DNA from: Paramuribaculum sp.
GTDB lineage: Bacteria > Bacteroidota > Bacteroidia > Bacteroidales > Muribaculaceae
Length of the DNA stretch: 20,807 bases
Assembly: GCA_029058455.1 (NCBI GenBank)
Contig: JAIDXU010000320.1
Span: forward strand, 1-20,807
Reading direction: 5' to 3'
The position numbers were made by a program, and so were the translations under genes. The notes under the pieces are model-generated. The model ran no database searches and had not been told where the DNA came from. It was given only the letters and a program-made list of their open reading frames with translations. This document shows positions 6,852 through 14,997 of the stretch, piece after piece; the stretch's first letter is position 1; each line of letters starts with the position of its first letter.

Positions 6852-9557
6852 ATGGATTCGCAAGTAAACTATATACGCCAACGTCTTTCGCTTCGCAAGC
6901 CGCTTGCGAAAGCGTTAGAACTTACCGCTCGACTGACCGATAAGCTTTCCTTGCAAAAACCGCCGACTGACCCGGATATGATTGAAATGTTTATCACTGC
7001 TGAACTTGCAAAGGTAAAGTCTATCGTGCCGACGGTGAAAGGGTTTGACCGGGATTTCCCTTCACTCGCTTTTTCTATTGCAACTGGTATCGGTAAAACG
7101 CGACTGATGGGTGCAATTATCGCATACCTTTACCTCAAGAAAGGCATCAAGCACTTTTTCGTGCTTGCTCCTAATCTTACTCTTTACGAGAAGTTGATAA
7201 AAGATTTTGGCGATGAGTCATATTCAAAATATGTATTCAAGGGTATCAGTGAATTTATCGGGAAACCACCAAGAATCGTTACGGGCGAGAACTATCAGGA
7301 ACGCACAGGCTCTCTTTTCTCAGACCTTGAAATCAATATCTTCAACATCTCGAAGTTCAACAAGGATAGTAAAGAGAGTAAAAAAGGCTTGCCACGTATG
7401 CGTCGCCTGTCTGAATATCTCGGTCAATCATACTTTGATTATCTCGCATCGCTTCCTGACCTTGTAATCTTGATGGACGAAGCACATCGCTATCACGGAG
7501 ACGCTTCAAAAAAAGCAATCAATGAGCTTCGCCCCATTCTTGGTTTTGAGATGACGGCTACACCTTTCGATGAAAAAGGGAAATCCTTTAAGAATATCGT
7601 TTTTGAATATAATCTCGCCGAAGCTCTCGACGACGGATTATATGTCAAAAATCCAGCAATTGCTAAAGCCCGCAATTTCAACAAAGATAATTTCACTCCC
7701 GACGAGATAGAGATCATCAAACTTGAAGACGGAATTACCGTACATGAGCGAACACGCCTTGCAATAGAAATGTATGCAAGGCAAAACGGATTACCCGTTG
7801 TCAAGCCTTTTATTCTTGTCGCTTGTAAGGATATTAACCACGCCAAATATATTGAAGACCTTTTGCAAAGTGAGCGCATATTCCACGGTGCATACAAAGG
7901 TAAAGTCTTGCGTATCGACAGCGACTCCAAAAAGGACGAGGAAATCGAGCGACAATTTGTGGCTCTCGAATCTCCCGATAACGAGATTGAAATTGTCGTC
8001 CACGTCAATATGCTCAAAGAGGGATGGGACGTGAATAATCTTTACACGATTATTCCGCTCCGCGCTTCCAATGCGGCTATCCTCATTGAGCAAACTATCG
8101 GACGCGGTCTGCGCTTGCCATACGGAGGACAGCGCACCGGGAATAAGGATGTCGATACTTTAACTGTTATTGCTCACGATAACTTCCAGAAAGTTATCGA
8201 CGAAGCAAACAAGGGCAATTCACTTCTCAAACGTGTTTCGTTTATCGAACTTGACGAAGCCGATGAACGCGATAAGGGAGGTCGTGTGGAAACCACTCCG
8301 ACCTCTACCGAGCAGAAGATTCAGAAGCAAATTGAAAAAGTCAAGGGTGAAATAACCGAGAAATCGAAGGCGTATGTTACACAAGTTGGTAAGGCTGTAG
8401 AGACAGCCATTTCAAACATTGCCGCCGAGGGTGTTGCTTCTTTTGGAGACCTCCAAAAGAAAGAGGTCAAGCAAAAAGTGCGCGAAAAGGCGATTGAAAC
8501 TATTCGCGAGAGTGTAAAAGACTCTCTTTTTGCGGAACAGGATGCAGCTGATCAGATAGCCCAAGTTGACGAGATAATAAATATCGTAGTAGAGGATTAC
8601 AAGAATAACGTTATTGAAATTCCGCGCATTGTTGTTGAACAACAAAATGTAAAGGCTGTATTTGAAGACTTCGACCTCGATACTACTAAAGGTTATAATC
8701 TCGATGAATTGCATCGAGAAATTATCCGACAAGGACTCCATGACTCTACAGAGTTTGATGTGATTGCCGGAAAATCCGGAAGTTCTAAACGCCCGGCTGT
8801 TGAACAGCTCATCGCCTGTCTTATTGACTTCGATGATGTTGATTATGACGAAGTTTCCGACTTGCTTTATAAACTTGTCGGACATGCTGTAGAGGCTATT
8901 CGCAGTAATGCCCCAGGTATCACTGACGATGAGTTGAACGAACGTGTCCACGCTTATAAACAGAGTCTCGCCGACAACATCTATAAGCAGATGAAAGAAC
9001 ATTACCGCATTATTCCGGGAGAGTTCAAAATCAATAAAGTGCTTCCTTTCTCGAAAATTCTCGACCAACCTATCATTGTCAATAATTGGGGTATGTTGGA
9101 TTTTCACGAACCAGTTCCGGCACAGAAATCTGCGGTAGTCAAATTTGTGTATGTAGGTTTCAAAAAGTCCTACTATACGAAATATCGTTTCGACAGTTCT
9201 ACTGAGCTTGACTTCTCGTTCATTCTCGAAACCAACAATGAAGTCCTCAAATGGATTCGTCCTGTACCTAATCAGTTCAATATATATTGGTCGAGTGGAG
9301 CAAAGAAATACGAGCCGGACTTCATTGTAGAAACTGCTGATGCTATCTATATGTGCGAAACCAAAGCGGAAAAAGATGTCAATGACGCTGATGTGCAAGC
9401 CAAAGCTGAAGCCGCTCGCGAGTTCTGCCGTAGAGCCACCGAGTTTACCACACAAAACGGCGGCAAGCCCTGGCGGTATGTCATAATCCCTCATACCCTC
9501 GTAGATCGCAGCTATTCATTCAACTATATTCTCAAACAGGCTAAATTAAAAGTGTAG
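6852..9557 (+). CDS. res: Type III restriction endonuclease Res-like helicase-nuclease
   Basis: This 901-residue protein should be the DNA-cleaving subunit that works with Mod. Helicase motifs in order are ATGIGKT (Walker A, 77-83), DEAH (209-212), EGWD (390-393, motif V) and QTIGRGLR (414-421, motif VI). A long helical middle follows. The C-terminus carries a PD-(D/E)xK nuclease signature, PD at 822-823 and ETK at 836-838. Length and layout match type III Res proteins (about 900-1000 residues). It starts 5 nt after the mod stop. An AGGAGG lies there but only one base from the ATG, too close for a normal ribosome site. If Mod is truly off, this nuclease should lack its partner, because type III Res needs Mod for site recognition. 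Confidence 0.87.
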   Translation: MDSQVNYIRQRLSLRKPLAKALELTARLTDKLSLQKPPTDPDMIEMFITAELAKVKSIVPTVKGFDRDFPSLAFSIATGIGKTRLMGAIIAYLYLKKGIKHFFVLAPNLTLYEKLIKDFGDESYSKYVFKGISEFIGKPPRIVTGENYQERTGSLFSDLEINIFNISKFNKDSKESKKGLPRMRRLSEYLGQSYFDYLASLPDLVILMDEAHRYHGDASKKAINELRPILGFEMTATPFDEKGKSFKNIVFEYNLAEALDDGLYVKNPAIAKARNFNKDNFTPDEIEIIKLEDGITVHERTRLAIEMYARQNGLPVVKPFILVACKDINHAKYIEDLLQSERIFHGAYKGKVLRIDSDSKKDEEIERQFVALESPDNEIEIVVHVNMLKEGWDVNNLYTIIPLRASNAAILIEQTIGRGLRLPYGGQRTGNKDVDTLTVIAHDNFQKVIDEANKGNSLLKRVSFIELDEADERDKGGRVETTPTSTEQKIQKQIEKVKGEITEKSKAYVTQVGKAVETAISNIAAEGVASFGDLQKKEVKQKVREKAIETIRESVKDSLFAEQDAADQIAQVDEIINIVVEDYKNNVIEIPRIVVEQQNVKAVFEDFDLDTTKGYNLDELHREIIRQGLHDSTEFDVIAGKSGSSKRPAVEQLIACLIDFDDVDYDEVSDLLYKLVGHAVEAIRSNAPGITDDELNERVHAYKQSLADNIYKQMKEHYRIIPGEFKINKVLPFSKILDQPIIVNNWGMLDFHEPVPAQKSAVVKFVYVGFKKSYYTKYRFDSSTELDFSFILETNNEVLKWIRPVPNQFNIYWSSGAKKYEPDFIVETADAIYMCETKAEKDVNDADVQAKAEAAREFCRRATEFTTQNGGKPWRYVIIPHTLVDRSYSFNYILKQAKLKV

Positions 9558-9562
9558 ACTTA

Positions 9563-9790
9563 ATGGATAGCGGACAGATAATATTATTTCAGACGCGGGG
9601 AGGCGAGACGAAGATTGAGGTTCGGCTTGCCAATGAATCTGTGTGGCTTACTGCCGACCAGATGGCGGAGCTGTTTCAACGTGACCGTTCGACCATACAG
9701 CGGCACGTTAAACGGATATATGAGGAGGAAGAATTGAAGCCGGATTCAACTTGTGCATTTTTTGCACAAGTTCAAACACGAGCGGATTAG
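9563..9790 (+). pseudogene. Truncated RhuM-family protein
   Basis: The 75 residues match the N-terminus of RhuM/virulence-type proteins found in many Bacteroidetes, with the helix-turn-helix-like LTADQMAELFQRDRSTIQRH and the motif STCAFFAQVQ. Family members are usually about 300 residues or more. Here the homology ends right after the motif and a TAG follows; no other frame resumes the usual continuation. It begins 5 nt after res, so it was probably the last operon gene. A perfect 10-bp inverted repeat lies in the final codons. I read it as a decayed remnant marking the right edge of the island. Confidence 0.7.
9748..9772. repeat. 10-bp inverted repeat with T5 loop in the rhuM remnant
   Basis: AACTTGTGCA (9748-9757) and TGCACAAGTT (9763-9772) are perfect reverse complements around five Ts. 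The repeat encodes the conserved CAFFAQ segment and lies 18 bp before the truncating stop codon. Confidence 0.75.
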
Positions 9791-9813
9791 TCAAACGGGT
9801 CGGGGGCGGCTGA

Positions 9814-9845
9814 TTGGGGTGATATTGATATTTTTTGTAATTTTG
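9814..9845 (+). promoter_or_regulatory. Candidate purC promoter
   Basis: TTG (9814-9816), a 21-bp spacer and TAATTTTG (9838-9845) fit the Bacteroidetes -33/-7 pattern. The word TGTAATTTTGCA at 9836 is repeated 19 bp later as TGTAATTTTACA (9855-9866). The second copy has palindromic ends (TGTAA/TTACA) and lies at the predicted start site, so it could be an operator. The leader to ATG 9965 would be about 110 nt. Confidence 0.5.
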
Positions 9846-9964
9846 CAGACTGATTGTAATTTTACACGCTGACGTGCGCGTGAGGTCACCCGGCGGATTA
9901 CAGTCACCAATGCTTTAGAATAAAATAATTCAATCATAAAATTTTATAATCAATTTCAACGCTT

Positions 9965-10918
9965 ATGGCAACAACATTGGTGTCGACCGACTATAATTTC
10001 CCCGGTCAGACCGCCGTTTACCACGGCAAAGTGCGTGATGTTTATTCAGTAAATCCCGATTTGCTGGTGATGATAGCCACCGACCGTATCTCGGCGTTTG
10101 ACGTAATTCTTCCTCAGGGTATTCCCTATAAGGGTCAGGTGCTCAACCAGATCGCCGCTTATTTTCTCGATTCCACAGCCGATATAGTGCCTAACTGGAA
10201 GCTTGCCGCTCCCGATCCCATGGCCACTGTGGGCGTGCGTTGCGAGGGCTTTAAGGTTGAAATGATAATCCGCGGCTATCTCACCGGCTCGGCATGGCGC
10301 GAATATCAGGCCGGCTGCCGCGAGCTTTGCGGCGTGAAGCTGCCCGACGGCATGAGAGAGAATGAGAAATTCCCTCAGCCTATCATCACCCCCACCACCA
10401 AGGCCGACGCCGGTCACGACGAAAATATCTCGCGCGAGGAAATCATCGCCCGCGGAATCGTTGACGCCGCCGACTATGAGGTGATGGAGGCCTACACCCG
10501 CCGCCTGTTTGAGAGAGGCACCAAGATGGCTGCTGAAAAGGGCCTTATACTTGTCGATACCAAATATGAGTTCGGCAAGCATAACGGCAAGGTGCTTCTT
10601 ATCGATGAAATCCACACTCCCGACTCATCGCGCTATTTCTATGCTGACGGCTATGAGGAGCGTTTTGAAAAGGGTCTTCCCCAGCGTCAGCTCTCCAAGG
10701 AGTTCGTGCGTCAGTGGCTCATAGAGCGCGGATTCATGGGCAAGGAGGGTCAGCAGGTGCCTGAAATGACTCCCGAATTTATCGAGAGCGTGTCGGAGCG
10801 CTACATAGAGCTTTACGAGCATATCACCGGTCAGCCTTTTGTGAAAGCCGACGAAGCCAATCTCGTTGACCGCATAGCCGTGAATGTGGAGGATTGTCTC
10901 CAAAACATGTCGCTTTAA
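9965..10918 (+). CDS. purC: SAICAR synthase (phosphoribosylaminoimidazole-succinocarboxamide synthase)
   Basis: The enzyme joins CAIR and aspartate using ATP to make SAICAR in de novo purine synthesis. The 317-residue product is the usual length for the long PurC form. Recognisable blocks are GKVRDVY near the start, [21 protein letters not shown], and [14 protein letters not shown], the SAICAR synthase signature. The first ATG is used and no alternative upstream start is needed. Its TAA is directly followed by the ubiE ATG with no spacer, so the two genes are probably cotranscribed. Codon use is GC-richer than in the defence operon to the left, consistent with core chromosome. Confidence 0.95.
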   Translation: MATTLVSTDYNFPGQTAVYHGKVRDVYSVNPDLLVMIATDRISAFDVILPQGIPYKGQVLNQIAAYFLDSTADIVPNWKLAAPDPMATVGVRCEGFKVEMIIRGYLTGSAWREYQAGCRELCGVKLPDGMRENEKFPQPIITPTTKADAGHDENISREEIIARGIVDAADYEVMEAYTRRLFERGTKMAAEKGLILVDTKYEFGKHNGKVLLIDEIHTPDSSRYFYADGYEERFEKGLPQRQLSKEFVRQWLIERGFMGKEGQQVPEMTPEFIESVSERYIELYEHITGQPFVKADEANLVDRIAVNVEDCLQNMSL

Positions 10919-11659
10919 ATGTCGGGTTGCGAAAAGGTTAATCCCTACTCGGGCGACAGCCGTCATAAGTCGGAGCAGGTGCGCGATATGTTTGACAACA
11001 TCGCGCCCGCCTACGACTTCATGAACCGCGCCATGACTCTCGGTATTGACCGCAGCTGGCGTGCCAAAGCGATAGCTATGGTCAAGGCGCGCAACCCACG
11101 CGAAATACTCGATGTCGCTACCGGCACCGCCGATCTCGCCATAGAGATGTGGCGCAAGATGCCTCATGTTAAAATCACCGGGGTAGATCTATCGGAGGGT
11201 ATGATAGAGCGCGGGCGCACTAAGGTTGAATCGCTCGGAGCTTCCGGACAGATCACCCTGCAGACCGCCGATTGTCTCAGCCTTCCGTTTGCCGACGGCA
11301 GTTTTGACGCCGTGACAGTGGCTTTCGGAGTGAGAAACTTCGAGAATCTGGGCGCCGGCTATCGCGAGATGGCGAGGGTGTTGCGTAGCGGTGGAATGTT
11401 GACGGTAGTGGAGCTTTCGCGGCCTGTCAACCCGATCATCAAGCCGTTCTATAACCTTTATACCCGCGGCGTGATACCACTGTTCGGGCGCATCGTCAGC
11501 TCCGACAGCTCGGCCTACCGCTATCTCGGCGAGTCGATAGCAGCGGTGCCTCAGGGCGAAGCCATGACCCGCCTGATGAAGGAGTCGGGTTTCGGAGAGA
11601 CACATTCCCGCCCCCTCACTTTCGGGGTGTGCAGTATCTATACCGCCGTCAAGGAATAA
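10919..11659 (+). CDS. ubiE: Demethylmenaquinone methyltransferase
   Basis: This SAM-dependent C-methyltransferase performs the last step of menaquinone synthesis, needed for anaerobic respiration. The 246-residue sequence has the UbiE/MenG opening FDNIAPAYDFMNRAMTLGID, SAM motif I DVATGTADLAIEM (from about residue 65), and the family motif FGVRNFENL. The glycine usual at the end of motif I is alanine here (GTAD). Translation begins immediately after the purC stop (TAAATG), so initiation likely depends on ribosomes finishing purC. The UbiE name covers both quinone types; with this lineage menaquinone is the expected substrate. Confidence 0.93.
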   Translation: MSGCEKVNPYSGDSRHKSEQVRDMFDNIAPAYDFMNRAMTLGIDRSWRAKAIAMVKARNPREILDVATGTADLAIEMWRKMPHVKITGVDLSEGMIERGRTKVESLGASGQITLQTADCLSLPFADGSFDAVTVAFGVRNFENLGAGYREMARVLRSGGMLTVVELSRPVNPIIKPFYNLYTRGVIPLFGRIVSSDSSAYRYLGESIAAVPQGEAMTRLMKESGFGETHSRPLTFGVCSIYTAVKE

Positions 11660-11705
11660 ATCAAAAATATTCTCCAATCATATTTTTATTCAACAAAACC
11701 AATCG

Positions 11706-13748
11706 ATGAACAAAATCAAAACCGTTATCGCCATGGCAGCAGCTCTTCCTATTGTGCTTGGTGGATGTAGCGGCAAGGAACATCTCAAGAGCCTTGACCC
11801 CTCGATGTTATCGTCAGAGATAAAGCCCGGCGATGACTTCTATGAATATGTAACCGAAAAATGGCAGGAAGCCCATCCCCTTACAGCCGAATATGCCCGC
11901 TACGGTCAGTTTAACGTGCTCTCCGATCTCAACGAGCAGAGAGTGAAGGATATAGTGCTTTCTCTCGGCGAGAGCAATCCCGAGCCGGGAACAGTAGCCT
12001 ATAAGGTCAGCACCATCTACAACCTGGCTATGGACTCCACCCGCCGCAACGAGGAGGGAGCAAAGCCTATTTTGGCCGACCTCAACAAAATCGAGACCAC
12101 TCCCGACGAGGGCCTCGATGACCTCTTTATGTGGATGCATAAAAACTATGCGTCGCCCTTCTTCGGCGCAGGTCCGATGGAAAATCTCGTCAACTCCAAG
12201 GAGTATGCCATGTATATTAGCGGCGGAGGCATGGGCTTGAGCGACCGCGACTATTATCTCAATGATGACGAGCGAAACACTCAGGTGCGCGAGGCTTACA
12301 AGACACTTATCATGTCGCAGATGAAAAATGCCGGCTACTCTGAGGAGGATGCTACCCGCATCATGGAGAATGTGATGAAGATCGAAACTTCTCTCGCCGA
12401 AGCCGCATGGACCCGCGAGGAGAAGCGCAACATCCCCGCCATGTATAATCCCCGCTCTATCGACGAGCTGAAAGAGATGATGCCCGCCGTTGATTGGGAT
12501 AGATTTTTTGTCGAGACTATGGAGATCGATTCCGTGCCCGGCGTTATTGTAACCGAAATCTCGTCGGTTACCCGTGCCAACTCGCTCATGAAGTCGCTCT
12601 CACCCCGCGAAATCAAGGATTATTATCTCTGGAAATATGTCAGCGGCGCCTCTCCCTATCTCAGCGACAACTTTACCGACGCCAACTTTGAGTTTAACAA
12701 GGTGATCAGCGGCGTGCAGGAACAGCGTCCCCGCTGGAAACGCGCGCTCTCAGCCACCGAAGGCGCTCTCGGCGAGGCTGTTGGCCAGCTTTATGTTGAA
12801 AAATATTTCCCCGAAAGCTCCAAGCAGTATATGCTCGGCCTTGTGGAGAATCTCCGCACCGCTCTTGGCGAACATATCGACTCGCTGACATGGATGAGCG
12901 ACACCACCAAGGCCCGCGCCCATGAGAAACTCGCCGCCTTTACAGTGAAGATCGGCTATCCCGACAAGTGGAAAGATTACTCTTCGATGGAAATCGATCC
13001 CTCCAAGAGCTATTATGAGAATATGCATGAGGTGTCGATGTGGCATCAGCGTGACGAGCTCTCGAAATGGGGTAAACCTGTTGACCGCACCGAATGGGGC
13101 ATGACACCTCAGACTGTCAACGCCTACTATAATCCTATGGCCAATGAAATCGTATTCCCCGCTGCTATCCTTCAGGCTCCTTTCTTTGATCCCGAAGCCA
13201 GCGATGCCGAAAACTATGGCGGTATAGGCGTGGTGATAGGTCATGAAATGACTCACGGATTTGACGATCAGGGCTCTCATTTCGACGCCGAAGGCAATAT
13301 GACCGATTGGTGGACTCCCGGCGATGCAGCCGCCTTTGCAGAGCTTACCAAAGGCCTTGCCGAGCAGTTCAATCAGGTAGAGGTGCTTCCCGGTCTGATG
13401 GCCAACGGCTACTACACTCTCGGTGAGAACATCGCCGATCAGGGTGGTCTGCGCGTGGCTCTCACCGCATTCCTCAAATCTCAGAAAGACAAGGGTGTTG
13501 ACGTAGCCAACACCAATATCGAAGGCTTCTCGCCCATTCAGGTGTTCTATCTCAACTATGCCAACCTCTGGGCTCAGAATATTCGTGAAGAGGAAATGCG
13601 CTCACTCACCCAGACCGATGTTCACTCGCTGGGTAAGAACCGCGTGAATGTAACTCTCAAGAATCTTGCTCCTTTCTTCGAGGCATTCGACATTAAGGAA
13701 GGTGACGAGATGTTCCGTCCCGAAGCCGAGCGCATCGTGATCTGGTAA
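11706..13748 (+). CDS. M13 family zinc metallopeptidase lipoprotein (PepO-like)
   Basis: The 680-residue protein is a neprilysin-type endopeptidase expected to cut oligopeptides in the periplasm or at the cell surface. The signal peptide ends in the lipobox VLGGC (Cys at about residue 21). The catalytic HEMTH lies at 513-517 within VIGHEMTHGFDDQG, and the third zinc ligand is in ENIAD (574-578). The preceding NAYYNPMANEIVFPAAIL block is the usual M13 substrate-binding stretch, and the protein ends in the typical RPEAERIVIW-like tail. Length matches the family. It starts 46 nt after ubiE with no obvious promoter of its own and is followed by a strong terminator. Confidence 0.93.
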   Translation: MNKIKTVIAMAAALPIVLGGCSGKEHLKSLDPSMLSSEIKPGDDFYEYVTEKWQEAHPLTAEYARYGQFNVLSDLNEQRVKDIVLSLGESNPEPGTVAYKVSTIYNLAMDSTRRNEEGAKPILADLNKIETTPDEGLDDLFMWMHKNYASPFFGAGPMENLVNSKEYAMYISGGGMGLSDRDYYLNDDERNTQVREAYKTLIMSQMKNAGYSEEDATRIMENVMKIETSLAEAAWTREEKRNIPAMYNPRSIDELKEMMPAVDWDRFFVETMEIDSVPGVIVTEISSVTRANSLMKSLSPREIKDYYLWKYVSGASPYLSDNFTDANFEFNKVISGVQEQRPRWKRALSATEGALGEAVGQLYVEKYFPESSKQYMLGLVENLRTALGEHIDSLTWMSDTTKARAHEKLAAFTVKIGYPDKWKDYSSMEIDPSKSYYENMHEVSMWHQRDELSKWGKPVDRTEWGMTPQTVNAYYNPMANEIVFPAAILQAPFFDPEASDAENYGGIGVVIGHEMTHGFDDQGSHFDAEGNMTDWWTPGDAAAFAELTKGLAEQFNQVEVLPGLMANGYYTLGENIADQGGLRVALTAFLKSQKDKGVDVANTNIEGFSPIQVFYLNYANLWAQNIREEEMRSLTQTDVHSLGKNRVNVTLKNLAPFFEAFDIKEGDEMFRPEAERIVIW

Positions 13749-13779
13749 TCACCGATAAATCTTTCACTGAAAGCCCTAT

Positions 13780-13815
13780 AAGCCCTATGAGATCAATTGG
13801 TCTCATAGGGCTTTT
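13780..13815 (+). terminator. Intrinsic terminator after the M13 peptidase gene
   Basis: A 13-bp perfect stem (AAGCCCTATGAGA with TCTCATAGGGCTT) encloses an 8-nt loop and runs into a short T run. It begins 31 nt after the stop codon. A partial extra copy, AAGCCCTAT, precedes it at 13771. Confidence 0.85.
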
Positions 13816-13856
13816 AGCTTATCTTCAGGTGATTTTTGAACTTTTCGCTCATAGAT

Positions 13857-13887
13857 TTGTCTAATTATTACTAATTAGTTATCTTTG
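13857..13887 (+). promoter_or_regulatory. higBA promoter with palindromic operator in its spacer
   Basis: TTTG (13857-13860), exactly 19 bp, then TATCTTTG (13880-13887) is a near-ideal Bacteroidetes promoter. The spacer holds CTAATTA-TTAC-TAATTAG (13861-13878), a perfect 7-bp inverted repeat. Its position suggests autorepression by the antitoxin. The start site would fall on or next to ATG 13892. Confidence 0.75.
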
Positions 13888-13891
13888 TATC

Positions 13892-14257
13892 ATGAATACT
13901 GAGGAGAGCACTGAACAATATGTCCGAATAGTTTATAAAACGCCTGAATTTGAGACGTTTTATTCCTCGCTACCGCCCAAGACGCAGAGCAAATTTGATT
14001 ACGTTATTAACGTCATGGCCACGATTTACAACGTACCGACCAAATTTGTAAAGCATCTTGAAAACACTGACCTCTATGAAATGAGGGTATCGGTCGGCAC
14101 AAACGAGTATCGGACAGTGCTTTTTGCGATAGACCACGATAATGTGATAGAAGCAAAAAATATAATATTGCTCAATGCTTTTCTGAAGAAAGACAACAGA
14201 GACTATCGTAGACAAGTAGAGATTGCTCTCTCGATATTAAATATGCTGGAATTATGA
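13892..14257 (+). CDS. higB: RelE/HigB-family toxin (Gp49-like)
   Basis: The 121-residue protein resembles Gp49/HigB toxins of the RelE fold, which cleave mRNA at the ribosome. Visible family features are the early VYKTPEFETFY segment, a helical pair around SKFDYVINVMATIYNVP, the DLYEMRVSVGTNEYRTVLF beta strands, and the lysine-rich LKKDNRDYRRQVEIAL tail. The following gene encodes a helix-turn-helix antitoxin and overlaps it by ATGA. The toxin-first order is that of HigBA systems. ATG 13892 lies only a few bases from the -7 box, so the mRNA is probably leaderless. The low expression that implies may suit a toxin (inference). Confidence 0.82.
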   Translation: MNTEESTEQYVRIVYKTPEFETFYSSLPPKTQSKFDYVINVMATIYNVPTKFVKHLENTDLYEMRVSVGTNEYRTVLFAIDHDNVIEAKNIILLNAFLKKDNRDYRRQVEIALSILNMLEL

Positions 14258-14568
14258 GAAAGATTGACCCCGAAAAGTTAGCCAGACTCTCAACCGCCAA
14301 CGCGACGCTTGACGAGAAATACGGAGCACCCGGTACATCCTCGCGCGAGCAGTTCAACGAAGAATCTCTTGCGTGGTTCTATGGCAATATGCTTCGCGAG
14401 CGTCGCAAGGAACTCAACCTCACACAAAAGCAACTCGCAGAAAAACTCGGTCGCGAGCAGAGCTATATTGCCCGTGTGGAAAACGGCAAAGCCGACATAC
14501 AACTGTCGAGTTTCTTCCGCATCGCAGCTGTGCTCGGCATTCAGTTTATTCCCACTTTTGTAAACTGA
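14254..14568 (+). CDS. higA: XRE-family helix-turn-helix antitoxin
   Basis: This 104-residue protein carries an HTH_3 DNA-binding domain in its second half (LRERRKELNLTQKQLAEKLG, then EQSYIARVENGKADIQLSSFFRIAAVLG). Its N-terminal about 45 residues likely contact the toxin. The start overlaps the toxin stop (ATGA), so the two are translationally coupled. It should neutralise the toxin and bind the palindrome in the promoter spacer upstream. Confidence 0.85.
   Translation: MRKIDPEKLARLSTANATLDEKYGAPGTSSREQFNEESLAWFYGNMLRERRKELNLTQKQLAEKLGREQSYIARVENGKADIQLSSFFRIAAVLGIQFIPTFVN
14541..14568 (+). terminator. Possible terminator hairpin at the end of higA
   Basis: TCAGTTTA (14541-14548) and TAAACTGA (14561-14568) form an 8-bp stem with a 12-nt loop. 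It includes the stop codon and is followed by TTTAATTAAT. The stem is AT-rich and the T run short, so this is a weak call. Confidence 0.35.
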
Positions 14569-14624
14569 TTTAATTAATATTCGGGTTTTGCCGACCTCTT
14601 GACCTGAAAAATAAATATTAGTTG

Positions 14625-14632
14625 TAAATTTG
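14625..14632 (+). promoter_or_regulatory. Candidate -7 box for the DUF59 gene
   Basis: TAAATTTG matches TAnnTTTG. A TTG at 14599-14601 is 23 bp upstream, slightly long for a -33 element. The ATG is only 9 bases downstream, so the leader would be very short. Confidence 0.45.
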
Positions 14633-14641
14633 CCTCTTGCT

Positions 14642-14962
14642 ATGACACAGGAAGAAAAACTCAAAATAGAAGAAAAGGCGGTGGAGCTGCTGCGAACCGT
14701 TTATGATCCCGAAATACCGGTTGACATCTACAGTCTCGGACTCATCTACCGCATAGAGGTTGACGACGAGGCGGTGCTGCATGTAGATATGACCATGACC
14801 GCTCCCAACTGTCCTATGGCCGATTTCCTCATGGAGGATACCCGCATTAAGCTTGAGTCGATCGCCGGCATAAAGGCTGTAGAACTCAAACTTGTGTTTG
14901 AGCCGGAGTGGACCAAGGATATGATGAGCGAGGAAGCCAAACTCGATCTCGGTTTTCTCTGA
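14642..14962 (+). CDS. MIP18/DUF59 family iron-sulfur assembly factor
   Basis: This 106-residue protein belongs to the MIP18 (DUF59, PF01883) family, small proteins such as SufT and PaaD that help mature iron-sulfur proteins. The conserved DPEIPVDIYSLGLIY and the cysteine motif MTAPNCPMADFL are both present; the second holds the family's reactive cysteine. ATG 14642 is the start; the TTG at 14630 lies inside the promoter element. The gene is not beside suf genes here. It is followed by lpxH after 35 nt and may share its transcript. Confidence 0.88.
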   Translation: MTQEEKLKIEEKAVELLRTVYDPEIPVDIYSLGLIYRIEVDDEAVLHVDMTMTAPNCPMADFLMEDTRIKLESIAGIKAVELKLVFEPEWTKDMMSEEAKLDLGFL

Positions 14963-14997
14963 CAAAGGGCACGATTATAGCTTTATCCCGACAGGAT

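Noticed and set aside
8412..9494. 360-codon open frame on the minus strand
   Set aside because: It is antisense to the nuclease half of res, whose motifs are clear; the predicted protein has no recognisable domain and no promoter. It is a codon-bias shadow.
14908..14997. Longer start for lpxH overlapping the DUF59 gene
   Set aside because: The extra 30 residues are the DUF59 3' end read in another frame; the metal motif GDSH is normally a few residues from the N-terminus, as with ATG 14998.
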